A stretch of 64,000 nt of DNA, taken from an uncultured Muribaculaceae bacterium (lineage in GTDB: Bacteria > Bacteroidota > Bacteroidia > Bacteroidales > Muribaculaceae). The first letter of the stretch is position 1. The number at the start of each line of letters is the position of its first letter. The translations under genes were made by a program, and so were the position numbers. Below, one piece after another: positions 44,077 to 53,824 of this stretch. The notes under the pieces were generated by a model that saw only the letters and a list, made by a program, of their open reading frames with translations, did not search any database and was not told the DNA's origin. Location of the stretch: assembly GCA_910583795.1 (NCBI GenBank), contig CAJTZQ010000006.1, forward strand, positions 1 to 64,000, read 5' to 3'.

Positions 44077-45170
44077 TGAGCTGGCTATGTAAACAATGCG
44101 AAACTGTAAACACCGATGACGTACTGGAATGCGAAGTTTGTGATGCAGTCTCACCATATATAAGTCGATTTGACTATGACGAAATCGATCCTGAAGTACC
44201 TACTACCATCAGGTGGAAGGCAGAAGCATGTGACTGTGTCATGCTATTGTATAGAGGACATATCACTGATGTTACTCATTTGTCTGCTGCAAGAATACTT
44301 GCAAAAAGAGACACTGAGGTTACATTCATCTTAAAAAATGAAGTTACCGAACGTGAGTTTACTTACGATGTAAGAGAACATAAACCGCCTATTACCCGGA
44401 TTCGATTTCTACAAAAATCAGACATAGATTTTGTAAAGGAACTCTGTTCTGATGAAGAATTCAACAAGTATTTGACCTTAGGTAAATATGGTGAAAATAT
44501 TGATTCATTCTTTGATACAATTCTTGTTTTATTTGACAAAGGCATGTCCTTTCCATATGTGATAGAAACCATGGATTCGATGTCTTTAGGTCTGATAACA
44601 TGCCAAATTGAACAAGAAGATGGGGAAATAACCGGAAATATCACGTATTCAATTCTGCCGGAATATCGAAATTTTGGTCTTGCAACCGAAGCATTGATGA
44701 ATTTACGGAACGAGACAAAGAATGCTGGAGTTGAAGTTCTTAATTTGATAATCAATACTTCAAACATGGCTTCACGAAGGGTTGCTGAAAAATGTGGATT
44801 TTTGTGTAAGGATCCACGGTTACAACTTGCAGACGAATCCGGGAAGACAATGATGCTTACATGGAAATACATATTCTCCGAGCATATTAGCAAGCGGGAA
44901 ATAATGGTAAAGAAAGGACTTGAAGCATTAAAAAAAGAGGAGTGTGAAAAAGCAATTCGTCTTTATGAAAATGCCTTGAAATTTAAATGTCCAAGAAGAT
45001 GTCCTTATAATGATGGCGTCATCTATGCTTACATTGCAGATGCATATTCATACAATAGGAAATACGGTAAAGCTTGTGAAGCATATAAGAAAGCGAAATC
45101 ATTAGGTAATGATAATCCTGAAATTGATAAAGAAATAAAGTGGTTAGAATCTAACATGTATTCATTATAA
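44076..45170 (+). CDS. Zinc-ribbon / Ig-like / GNAT acetyltransferase / TPR fusion
   Basis: A 364-residue multidomain protein. Residues 1-25 form a RanBP2-like zinc ribbon (WLCKQC...LECEVCDA, C-x2-C-x10-C-x2-C). Residues 35-105 resemble a beta-sandwich that often accompanies such ribbons (PTTIRWKAEACDCVMLLYRG). Residues 107-270 are a GNAT acetyltransferase (ITRIRFLQKSDIDFVKEL, ITYSILPEYRNFGLATEAL, TSNMASRRVAEKCGFLC), including the R-N-F-G-L-A acetyl-CoA loop. Residues 280-360 form one or two TPR units (KKGLEALKKEECEKAIRLYENAL, AYIADAYSYNRKYGKACEAYKKA). I infer an adaptor that could acetylate an operon partner. The fusion is unusual, and the acceptor is unknown. Confidence 0.8.
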   Translation: MSWLCKQCETVNTDDVLECEVCDAVSPYISRFDYDEIDPEVPTTIRWKAEACDCVMLLYRGHITDVTHLSAARILAKRDTEVTFILKNEVTEREFTYDVREHKPPITRIRFLQKSDIDFVKELCSDEEFNKYLTLGKYGENIDSFFDTILVLFDKGMSFPYVIETMDSMSLGLITCQIEQEDGEITGNITYSILPEYRNFGLATEALMNLRNETKNAGVEVLNLIINTSNMASRRVAEKCGFLCKDPRLQLADESGKTMMLTWKYIFSEHISKREIMVKKGLEALKKEECEKAIRLYENALKFKCPRRCPYNDGVIYAYIADAYSYNRKYGKACEAYKKAKSLGNDNPEIDKEIKWLESNMYSL

Positions 45171-45184
45171 TTAATAATATATAT

Positions 45185-47434
45185 ATGGCTAAAGCAATCG
45201 GAATAGATTTAGGTACGACCAATTCGGTTGTTGCATTTAAAGACACTAGTGTTAGAACCATCACAACTGGTCCTGACAACGCAGAACTCTGCCGTTCTTG
45301 TGTAGCTATTGACAGGAGGTCAGGAGAGTTTATAGTAGGAAATTCGCCTTATAACTCATGGAAGAAATATGCTCCTAACATTGTTGTTTCCGTAAAGAGG
45401 CTTATGGGTGCAAGTATTTCTGATGAACAAGTTAAAAACATGAAATCTCAGAAAAATCTTTATCCTTATGGCATCGATAAGTTGGCAGGTGGTACTGACG
45501 AATCAGTAGCCGTTATTCTTAATGGGAAACAATACACACCTGAACAAATTAGTGCACAGATTTTACGACAGTTAAAAGAAGATGCTTCTGTCAAACTGGG
45601 AGAAATAACACATGCAGTAATTACAGTCCCGGCATATTTCAATGAAAAGCAGAAGACCGCAACCAGAAAAGCTGCAGAATTAGCGGGCTTGAAGGTTCAA
45701 CGCCTTCTCGCAGAACCTACAGCAGCTGCGATATCTTATGGTGTAGATAAAATGGATAAAGACGAAGAAAAAGTTTTTCTCGTCTATGACTTCGGTGGAG
45801 GCACATTCGACTTATCCATCCTGGTCGCAGCAGGTGGAAACTTTATTGAATCTGGAAGTGGAGGAGACAGATGGCTTGGTGGTGATGATATTGACAAAGC
45901 TCTTATGAATTTTGTCTTTGAACAAACCAACAAAGAAAATGATGTAAATGTACAAAAACTGATATCTGCTTTGGATGAAAGAAAGCTTTTATCTTTTCAA
46001 GGTGAATTAAAGAAACAAATCGAAGTTGCTAAAAAGCAATTGAGCAATTCAAAGGCTGCGAGCATTGAGATTTTTGGTGAATTAGAGGTTGAGAACGGAG
46101 ACATGATTGATATCGATGTTAGCATCACTCGTGAAGAATTTGAGAATCTGATTCGTCCTTTAATTCAAAGAACAATTGATCTTGTTGATGAACTGTTAGA
46201 TAAAACTGGCTATCCTATTGAAACTATTGACAACATACTTCTCGTAGGTGGGTCTTCATGTATTCCCCTTGTAAAGAAGATGCTCGCGGCAAAATACGGC
46301 GAGGAAAAAATATTGTCTTCTGAAAAGCCTATGTTGGCAATTGCAGAAGGTGCTGCAATTCTTGCACATGCATTGAGTGATGAATTTGAATGTCCTTCAT
46401 GTGGTGAAATGGTTTCAAAAGACAGTGTAACATGTCCTCATTGTGGTTCAAAATTTGATGGCGTGCCCAGAGAAAGAGAGGAAATTGTCCTTCCATCTGC
46501 CAAACACAATTACTACATCAAGTTGGAATCTGGCAATCAGAAGATTATTAATGCTACTGAACCTTTACCAATTAATATTAATAAGAAATTCAGAACGACC
46601 GTCGATAATCAAAAAATTGTAGAGTTAGTAATTTTGTCAGATGCTGAAGATGGAGCTTTTGAAAAGATTGCTTCCGGTTTCTTCACAATCTCTGATAACC
46701 TTCCCGTTGATAGCAATCTTACGTTTACTTTCACTCTTTCAGAAAGCGAAGAATTGTCTGCTAAAGTAAAAATTGATCATACAGGTAAAACTACTAATAT
46801 CGTATTAGGTAGAGGCAATAAAGATTCAAAATGTCTTGGTACTATATCTGACTCCATACATGGTATATTGAGTGATTCTTCTATCAGTGACAACAAGAAA
46901 ACTGAATACATGTCTAAAGTTCAAGAAAGCATTGATATTATTTCTAAGAATAATTACAATGAAGATGCATCAGAGTGGCAAGATATTGAAAACAAAATAA
47001 ATCTTGCACAAAACCAAGCTCGAGTACCTGATAGCGGTGACGATGGAAAGTCTGTATCACTTATCATTGCCAAGATTCTATTAGTAACATTTGAAAGATT
47101 CATATCGACAGAGGATGAGAATGAAATGAAGTCACTCATTGCTAAAGTTGAGTCTTCTGATAATCCAATGGAAAGGGTTGTATCATTGACGAAACTTGAA
47201 AACTTAACAGGAAGGTATAGCTTGTTTACAACAATATTCATGTTCAAGTTGATATCAATGAATGATTCTACAAGTCCAACTCTCGCAGCTCGTGCAGATA
47301 TAGCATATAATGATATGATGAATGCTCTAAATCGACATGACATTGATACAGTTAGAGATCTTATATCAAGTAATTCTGCAATTCTTAATACCATGGGTAA
47401 AGGTATTGACATTAAGACAGCAATTAAAGGATAA
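45185..47434 (+). CDS. Hsp70/DnaK-like chaperone with inserted zinc ribbon
   Basis: 749 residues. The ATPase domain is well conserved: AIGIDLGTTNSVVAF (4-18), VITVPAYFNEKQKTATRKAAELAG, LLAEPTAAAISYG, LVYDFGGGTFDLSIL and ILLVGGSSCIPLVKKML. After GAAILAHAL a zinc ribbon is inserted (C403-x2-C406 and C417-x2-C420), where housekeeping DnaK has the hydrophobic interdomain linker. A divergent substrate-binding beta domain (about 435-550) and a long helical region to 749 follow. Housekeeping DnaK is about 640 residues and lacks the ribbon, so this is a specialised paralogue. J-like and GrpE-like proteins are encoded at the end of the same operon. It probably folds or remodels a dedicated client. Confidence 0.9.
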   Translation: MAKAIGIDLGTTNSVVAFKDTSVRTITTGPDNAELCRSCVAIDRRSGEFIVGNSPYNSWKKYAPNIVVSVKRLMGASISDEQVKNMKSQKNLYPYGIDKLAGGTDESVAVILNGKQYTPEQISAQILRQLKEDASVKLGEITHAVITVPAYFNEKQKTATRKAAELAGLKVQRLLAEPTAAAISYGVDKMDKDEEKVFLVYDFGGGTFDLSILVAAGGNFIESGSGGDRWLGGDDIDKALMNFVFEQTNKENDVNVQKLISALDERKLLSFQGELKKQIEVAKKQLSNSKAASIEIFGELEVENGDMIDIDVSITREEFENLIRPLIQRTIDLVDELLDKTGYPIETIDNILLVGGSSCIPLVKKMLAAKYGEEKILSSEKPMLAIAEGAAILAHALSDEFECPSCGEMVSKDSVTCPHCGSKFDGVPREREEIVLPSAKHNYYIKLESGNQKIINATEPLPININKKFRTTVDNQKIVELVILSDAEDGAFEKIASGFFTISDNLPVDSNLTFTFTLSESEELSAKVKIDHTGKTTNIVLGRGNKDSKCLGTISDSIHGILSDSSISDNKKTEYMSKVQESIDIISKNNYNEDASEWQDIENKINLAQNQARVPDSGDDGKSVSLIIAKILLVTFERFISTEDENEMKSLIAKVESSDNPMERVVSLTKLENLTGRYSLFTTIFMFKLISMNDSTSPTLAARADIAYNDMMNALNRHDIDTVRDLISSNSAILNTMGKGIDIKTAIKG

Positions 47435-47436
47435 TT

Positions 47437-47949
47437 ATGAGTGATTCAATTGCATGTCCCGTTTGTGGGAAAGTGGGTATTCCTGACTACCATAAGGATG
47501 TAGTTGTTTGTCCTTGTTGTGGTACAGATTTGTCAATCTACAAAATTTTGGTTGACTCTCAAAGTGACCACACCACAAAAGAGACAATAGATAAAAAATG
47601 GAAAATAGCTACAGCAGCTTCGGCTGCTATAGCTATTCTGACATTGGTGTTTGTTTGCTTTCCCCAAAAACGGGAGGAGGTAGTTGAAGATACGGAACTT
47701 ATAAATAAGGTCGAGATCTTGAAAGATTCAATTAGTAGCTTGACAGCCCAATTAAAATTGGCTAATCAAGAGATTACAAATCTTAGTGACCAACAAGCAA
47801 ATCATTCTGATAAAATCTATATTGTACAGAAAGGCGACTCTCCATGTAGGATTAGTAGTAAGTTATATGGAAACGAAAGTCATCAAAAGGAAATCGAAGC
47901 GGTTATTACCAAACCTCTTCAACCAGGTGATACCTTGTATCTTAAATAG
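47437..47949 (+). CDS. Zinc-ribbon, membrane, coiled-coil and LysM-like protein
   Basis: A 170-residue protein. Residues 7-30 hold a C4 zinc ribbon (CPVCGK...VVCPCCGT). One membrane helix spans about 50-70 (IATAASAAIAILTLVFVCF). A coiled coil (about 80-115, INKVEILKDSISSLTAQLKLANQEI) leads to a LysM-like module (KIYIVQKGDSPCRISSKLYGNESHQKEIE, LQPGDTLYL). The ribbon would be cytoplasmic and the LysM-like part periplasmic if the helix inserts N-in. This is the only obvious membrane link in the operon, so it could tether the system to the envelope or sense peptidoglycan. It is coupled to both neighbours by two-base gaps. Confidence 0.7.
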   Translation: MSDSIACPVCGKVGIPDYHKDVVVCPCCGTDLSIYKILVDSQSDHTTKETIDKKWKIATAASAAIAILTLVFVCFPQKREEVVEDTELINKVEILKDSISSLTAQLKLANQEITNLSDQQANHSDKIYIVQKGDSPCRISSKLYGNESHQKEIEAVITKPLQPGDTLYLK

Positions 47950-47951
47950 TT

Positions 47952-48770
47952 ATGATTGGTGCAATAATAGGCGATATCATAGGAAGTGTGTATGAACATG
48001 ATAATATTAAGACAAAGGATTTTCCTTTGTTTTCCAATAAATGTACATTTACTGATGATACTGTTCTGTCTGTTGCAACAGCAAAATGGCTATTGGAAGG
48101 AAACGAATGTTATCGTCATTACTATGAATTGACAAGTAGATATTCCACCGCAGGCTATGGTACAGGGTTTATTAAATGGTATTTTCAAGTAAAGTATCAT
48201 AAAAATCCAAAACCATATAATTCATGTGGTAATGGTTCCGCAATGCGAGTTGGTCCTGTAGGTTGGGCTTTTGACATAGAACCGGAACTTCTTGCTGCAG
48301 CAAAGATTTCCGCAGAATGCACACATAACCATCCAGAAGGTATCAGGGGTGCTCAAGCAATCGCTTTCTGTATCTTCATGGCACGCCATGGTTTTAATGT
48401 TGCAGAAATTAAACAGGCGATAGAAGAACGTTTTGGTTATAACTTGTCAACGTCCATTGATGAACTGCGTCTTCGTTATTCATGGCACGGCATGGATGGA
48501 TTGGGTAATGGAGGTATTTGTCAGGATAGCGTTCCGCAAGCGATAATTTGCGCATTGCAAGCTTTTGATTTTGAGGATGCCATTCGCAATGCAATTAGTA
48601 TTGGTGGTGATTCTGACACAATTGGCTGTATGACAGGAAGTATCGCTGAAGCTTTATATGGTATTCCCAAAAGTATAGCAGAGAAGGCATCACTCTATTT
48701 ACCAGATGATCTCTCTCTAACAATTACTGATTTTGAAAAAAAGTTTGGTACGTTCATCATTAATAATTAG
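47952..48770 (+). CDS. ADP-ribosylglycohydrolase (DraG/ARH-type)
   Basis: A 272-residue all-alpha hydrolase. Metal-binding motifs are present: FTDDT (D35-D36) near the N-terminus and GGDSDTIG (D220, D222) near the C-terminus. Family blocks MIGAIIGDIIGSVYE, GNGSAMRVGPVGWAF, HPEGIRGAQA and GSIAEALYG are also present. It would remove ADP-ribose from proteins or nucleic acids, with Mg2+. No ADP-ribosyltransferase is visible in the window, so it either reverses a modification made by another host enzyme or defends against an incoming toxin or phage transferase. Its place between the zinc-ribbon membrane protein and the giant repeat protein ties it firmly to the operon. Confidence 0.92.
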   Translation: MIGAIIGDIIGSVYEHDNIKTKDFPLFSNKCTFTDDTVLSVATAKWLLEGNECYRHYYELTSRYSTAGYGTGFIKWYFQVKYHKNPKPYNSCGNGSAMRVGPVGWAFDIEPELLAAAKISAECTHNHPEGIRGAQAIAFCIFMARHGFNVAEIKQAIEERFGYNLSTSIDELRLRYSWHGMDGLGNGGICQDSVPQAIICALQAFDFEDAIRNAISIGGDSDTIGCMTGSIAEALYGIPKSIAEKASLYLPDDLSLTITDFEKKFGTFIINN

Positions 48771-48780
48771 AATAAAAAAT

Positions 48781-51700
48781 ATGGGACTAATTTCCTGGGT
48801 TAAAGATACATATTATAATCATAAACTTGATAATGCGGATTCTGCATATCTGTCAAAAGACATTGCGAAAGCAGAACGCATATATCAAGAAATACTTGGT
48901 AAACAGCCGAAAGCTTCCGAGCACTTGGCAAAAATGTATTATGAAGTTGGGAAGTCACGTAATGATGAGTTGGTATATCTTGCTAAGTTGAAGTCTCTAC
49001 TTTCTAATACTACTTTAGGAAAAGATAAAGTATCTTTTTATCATAATCAGTTAGTATTAATTATAGATAAAGTTGCAGAAAAACTTTTTAAAAACCGTGA
49101 TTATAACAAAGCTTACAAATATCTGAAAGCAATTGATCTTGACAAAAGAGGTGATTCCAATTTTGCTAAGAAAAGCCGTTTATATGCTTTGTATGTAAAT
49201 CTTAATACAATTGAATTTGAGTCTCCATATACCCCAGCCCTTAGCTTAATCAATGCATATTGCAAGAATGAGGTTGAAATAGACATCGAAGATGCAATAA
49301 TTGGCACAGTTAAAAGATTACATGAGTCAAATAAGCTTGACAGAGCATATTGTACGTCAAACTGTCTGGCTAAAAAAGGTAACCTTAAAGCTATTAAAGA
49401 GTGTATTGCTGTCGCATACGATATTTATAATAAAGGGAATAAGTCTGACAAGAATGTCATAGATGAAGATATATTGCTTGACTACATACATCAAAATAGT
49501 CAAGCAAATCTACTTGTAGGATTAGAGCAATTTGCCAGATTCTCTTACAAGTATCGAAATAAATATATTTCTGAAGGCATTTCTGCAATTTCCTCTGAGT
49601 CGGATTCAAAGAAAGCGTTAGCAATATTTAAGACTGTTTGGGAAATAGCCCCAGACGTTAGTCTGATTAAAACTTTTGCAAAATCCTCATCTTCTATTTC
49701 AACATTAGTATATGAATATTTTGAAGGAAACATTTCAAGTTTAACTTCTGATATCAAATATCAGATAACCCTGTTCAAAGAGCTAAGTCTATTTGAGGAT
49801 AAGGACTATATCTTAACTGTACTTGAACAGTTTAAGAAAAAGGGGCTTGATAACAAGGAACTTTATATTTCCAAGGCAAAATCAATTTATGAAACATCGA
49901 ATGAAAATTCTCGTATAGCTTTAGTAAATAGATTACTGAATATTTATAATGATGAATCCTGGGGTATAAGTGAAAAACTGGCGATTGGAGAAAGAGCTCA
50001 GGCAGAACAGAATTACAAACTATCGATGCAACTGTATAGCGAGTTAATCGGTCTTCATGCAAAAGCACAGCCAAGACTTGCTCAATTATACTATGAGCTA
50101 AGCTTGAAGGAATCTGATTTTCATCAAAGAAGGGCATTGATAAAGGAAGCATACTATTTTAAGAAATCACATGATCCTCTATTTGATTTAATGGAGTATG
50201 ACAAGTTGATTCCGAACTTGTCAACATCCGCCCTTGCTCTCATTAAAGAGTGCTTCGAAAATAATATTCCGGACGAAGCATACGTCACAACAAACATATT
50301 CAAGCCATTTATTTCTGATTGTTTTGATAGCTATGTCAAAGAACTGAAATCTTATCATGATGTCGACTATATTCTTTCAAAGTTAGAGGCTTTAAATAAT
50401 GAAGGTTATGACGTAGAATCAGATTATAAAGAAATTGTCATTAAGATTGTTACCTCTTCTGATTTTGAAGGAAAATATAAATTTGAGGTTTTATCAAGAT
50501 CAATCAATCTATACAAAGATGATAATCTTTCAGAGAGATTTATTTTGATAGCCATTGATATTATTAGAAATGAGACTGATGTAGAACGTGCCGTTTCTGT
50601 ATTTGCTAAAACTTGGAGGCAGCTGGCAGATACAAAACTTTTTGATGCATTTGTAAACCAGGAATACAAATACCATACGTTCATTGTCGACTTTCTAATA
50701 GATAAGTCATCCATATCGCATTGGGATAAATCGTTGGTATCAAGTTTTTGCGATCATATTTTTGCTATTGATGATTATAAGTACTCATTGTCCGTTTTTG
50801 ATCATATTGCTACAAAAGGCATTGATATTAAGCGTTCTTATGTTGCATGTGTTTTGAAAGCCTTACCCTCATTAAACACTGACGACAGATTATCATTCTT
50901 GAATGAATCATTGGCTAAATATCCAGATGAATTACTTGTTAATGAAAAATTGAATTTGTGTGACAGCTTTGTTGATAAAGGTAAAAACGAAGTCGCAAAA
51001 AAGATTCTTAATGAGTTAGTTGGCTTATCCAATTTAGCAGAGCCAAAGCTTGCAATGCTTTATTATACTGAAAGCAAGAAAGCAAAGACTCTTGCCGGTA
51101 AGCAAGAATTGGTAAAAAAAGGACTATCATTTCATATTTCACATTCTCCAATTTTTGCCACAGAAGAATATAAGCCCGTTTTCAAGAAACTTCTTTCTGC
51201 TTTTATCTCTGTCATAAATAAGTATTTTACAAACAAAGAATATCATGAAGCATATAATCTATGTGAAGAACTAAAACTATATAGTGACAAATGGTATAGC
51301 CACTATATAACACTCAGAACTGAAGCCCTTTCTTCATTTGATGACATAGATGGCAAAATAGAGCATATATGTGAAACTTTTAGAATCTTAGACAAAAATG
51401 GCTATATTGTAAAAGAATCAACATTGAATGAAATAAATTCTTTGTGGGATATTCTTCATGGATTAGAAATCAGATTGGCTAAAAGCAAATCTTATAAAGA
51501 TTGTGTGCAACAGCTCAAAGATTTTTCCAAATATGTTGCCAATCAATGCCATGAAAATAAATCAAATACATTACAAAATGACATAACCAACGAGCTGATT
51601 AGCATTCATAAGAACCATGGTTACAAGTGCGAACAAGATGGCTTGTATTCTGATGCGATTTCTACATATGTGGTTCTATCTTCCATAGCAAACACCAGGA

Positions 51701-53823
51701 CAAAGATTTGGTGTAAGATTCGTTGTGCTCTTTGTAATATTAAGGAAGGGAAACATATTGAAGAAAAAGAGGTTAAACAAATTTTAGCTTATGTGGGATT
51801 TTCAAAAGAGAAAAAGGATTTAGCATATCGCTATTCATTGTATATTATCTCAAATAAAGGTGCTAAAGAATCTTTATCATTTATAAATGAATACCTTCCT
51901 GAAGAAAGTGATTTGATAGAATTGTGTAATAACGAATATATCAAAGAGGCTGAAACATTATTAGTAAAATTTAATCAGATTCTAGATCGGCTTAAGAATG
52001 GAATGTCCACTTTATCAGAAGCTGAAAAACTACTTGGAAGTCTCGAAGAATACGATAATAAACTTTCTCCTCATTTAAGAGGTGTACATTCTAAGATCGC
52101 CGGTTTACGCCCAGCAATCCAGTCTTACATATTATCAAGATGCTTTGAAGAAGGCAATTTTAATAAAGCCTTGAAATACCTAAAAGATTCTGGGAAAAAC
52201 TGGTATGAAGACGATGTATATTTCCATAATGTTGCAATTGCATGTCTCGGAATTGCAGAGAATGGCAAGCTCAATAGATTGAATTACAAAGCCATTATCT
52301 CATGCTGGTTGACTGCTGTGTATCGTGATCAATTATTCGTAAAATCATTAGATTATACAAGCTGGGACGATCCATACACCTTTACATTAGCCAATTCATT
52401 AGGCGGCACCAAATTTAAGTCTTATGATTCTTTACCTGACAATGTAGGTTATAGTGCCCCTATTGAGGGTTCTATAATATCCATTTCAGAAGTGCAACAA
52501 ACTCTTCTCAATCGATTTGAGATTGCGTTAGATGACAAAGATCCCATTTTTAGAGATTTCTTTGAAGAGCAGAAAAATGCCATGGATTCCCTTGTAAAGT
52601 TAAATATGGATAATCCATGTATTATTGCAGCACCTTATATGGCTAATGCCACAAAAAAATGTCTGGATGAAATCAAAGAGACTTTAGATTATGAGTATGA
52701 TAATTATGGTGGCGAGAATGTCTTAAAAGTCGGCATCCAGTACAACATAAACTCAGGTGTATATTCGGATTACAAAAATGCTTCAACCAACGCTAAAAAC
52801 TGCGTTTCTGCTGCAAAATCTATGTCAGTTACGCAAGTTAGAAGTGCATTTGTTGGTTCTACCATTGATTCCATACAAAGATTCTCAGATTTATATGAGT
52901 CTTTTATAACTGAGATTCAAAATGTTTTATCTCAAGTTACAAAGTCTGGCACGTCTTACAGAACATTGTTAAGTGTATTTTCAATAATATGTCATGCTCT
53001 AAATAACAACACATTGGCATATATTTTCGGGAATTACATAAACCAAAGTGTTGTAGGGAAGTTAAATGATAAAAGTCTGGATTTAGCAACAGGGTTAAAA
53101 GATCTTGTGTCCGCATATAAGGCGGCAAAATCATGTTCAATATTAAAGAACAATATCGGTAATGTTTTGGAAGCATTAGTTGGTAAATATATTACAGAAG
53201 CAAACTCAAGTGATTTGGTAACCATAAAGTCTGTTTTATCATCAACCGATTCAGAATTTGAAGGAAATGTTGCAAACACTTTGTCTGAACAAATAGTTTT
53301 GTTTGCAATTGCGACCGGTCATGCCGATGTAATTGATTCTTTAGCTTCCATTCCAGCAGAGACTATTGTGCTACGTAATAAATTAGCGAACTTAAAGTAC
53401 AAAGCAAAAGAAATATCACTAAATTTCGAACTTAGCCAAATTGTAGAAAAGGTTAGTGACAAATCAATGGCATACTCAACTGCTTTACAGAAAGTATATT
53501 CTTTATACAAGGATAACAAAGATAATTCCCGTATATGTGACAACCTTTGTACCTTGATAGGAATATGTATTAGAGAGTACGTAATACCAGATAAGTATGG
53601 TAAATCAACCGTCATGTCCATATTTAATGAGTTAAAATACAATAAGAGTACTACCTACCGTGTTAGTGCCCAGGCTCTCAAGAATGAAAGGAAGGAAATT
53701 CTTAACTCCCTACCATTTGAGTTAAAAAACCTTTTGACAGGAGGACCAGCATACGGTTCAGAACTTAGTGCAGAAGGTATAAAACTTAAAAATGCGTTAC
53801 AATTATATATTGATTTAGCTTAA
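48781..53823 (+). CDS. Giant helical-repeat (TPR-like) protein, 1680 aa
   Basis: The start is the ATG of MGLISWVKDTYYNHKLDNAD, ten bases after the ARH stop. The protein is almost wholly alpha-helical and soluble, with no signal peptide. A module with A-x3-Y-x-E-[IL]-[LIV]-x5-A-x2-[HKR]-LA-x-[ML]-YYE is seen three times, near residues 32-56, 412-440 and 738-765. Each copy is followed by more degenerate helical pairs, so the N-terminal 1000 residues look like a triplicated superhelix. The last 650 residues differ and include a possible globular part (about 1170-1300, SYDSLPDNVGYSAPIEGSIISISEVQ). No enzyme motif is recognised. It may be the scaffold, client or sensor of the chaperone/kinase system. 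Confidence 0.75.
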   Translation: MGLISWVKDTYYNHKLDNADSAYLSKDIAKAERIYQEILGKQPKASEHLAKMYYEVGKSRNDELVYLAKLKSLLSNTTLGKDKVSFYHNQLVLIIDKVAEKLFKNRDYNKAYKYLKAIDLDKRGDSNFAKKSRLYALYVNLNTIEFESPYTPALSLINAYCKNEVEIDIEDAIIGTVKRLHESNKLDRAYCTSNCLAKKGNLKAIKECIAVAYDIYNKGNKSDKNVIDEDILLDYIHQNSQANLLVGLEQFARFSYKYRNKYISEGISAISSESDSKKALAIFKTVWEIAPDVSLIKTFAKSSSSISTLVYEYFEGNISSLTSDIKYQITLFKELSLFEDKDYILTVLEQFKKKGLDNKELYISKAKSIYETSNENSRIALVNRLLNIYNDESWGISEKLAIGERAQAEQNYKLSMQLYSELIGLHAKAQPRLAQLYYELSLKESDFHQRRALIKEAYYFKKSHDPLFDLMEYDKLIPNLSTSALALIKECFENNIPDEAYVTTNIFKPFISDCFDSYVKELKSYHDVDYILSKLEALNNEGYDVESDYKEIVIKIVTSSDFEGKYKFEVLSRSINLYKDDNLSERFILIAIDIIRNETDVERAVSVFAKTWRQLADTKLFDAFVNQEYKYHTFIVDFLIDKSSISHWDKSLVSSFCDHIFAIDDYKYSLSVFDHIATKGIDIKRSYVACVLKALPSLNTDDRLSFLNESLAKYPDELLVNEKLNLCDSFVDKGKNEVAKKILNELVGLSNLAEPKLAMLYYTESKKAKTLAGKQELVKKGLSFHISHSPIFATEEYKPVFKKLLSAFISVINKYFTNKEYHEAYNLCEELKLYSDKWYSHYITLRTEALSSFDDIDGKIEHICETFRILDKNGYIVKESTLNEINSLWDILHGLEIRLAKSKSYKDCVQQLKDFSKYVANQCHENKSNTLQNDITNELISIHKNHGYKCEQDGLYSDAISTYVVLSSIANTRTKIWCKIRCALCNIKEGKHIEEKEVKQILAYVGFSKEKKDLAYRYSLYIISNKGAKESLSFINEYLPEESDLIELCNNEYIKEAETLLVKFNQILDRLKNGMSTLSEAEKLLGSLEEYDNKLSPHLRGVHSKIAGLRPAIQSYILSRCFEEGNFNKALKYLKDSGKNWYEDDVYFHNVAIACLGIAENGKLNRLNYKAIISCWLTAVYRDQLFVKSLDYTSWDDPYTFTLANSLGGTKFKSYDSLPDNVGYSAPIEGSIISISEVQQTLLNRFEIALDDKDPIFRDFFEEQKNAMDSLVKLNMDNPCIIAAPYMANATKKCLDEIKETLDYEYDNYGGENVLKVGIQYNINSGVYSDYKNASTNAKNCVSAAKSMSVTQVRSAFVGSTIDSIQRFSDLYESFITEIQNVLSQVTKSGTSYRTLLSVFSIICHALNNNTLAYIFGNYINQSVVGKLNDKSLDLATGLKDLVSAYKAAKSCSILKNNIGNVLEALVGKYITEANSSDLVTIKSVLSSTDSEFEGNVANTLSEQIVLFAIATGHADVIDSLASIPAETIVLRNKLANLKYKAKEISLNFELSQIVEKVSDKSMAYSTALQKVYSLYKDNKDNSRICDNLCTLIGICIREYVIPDKYGKSTVMSIFNELKYNKSTTYRVSAQALKNERKEILNSLPFELKNLLTGGPAYGSELSAEGIKLKNALQLYIDLA

Positions 53824-53824
53824 T

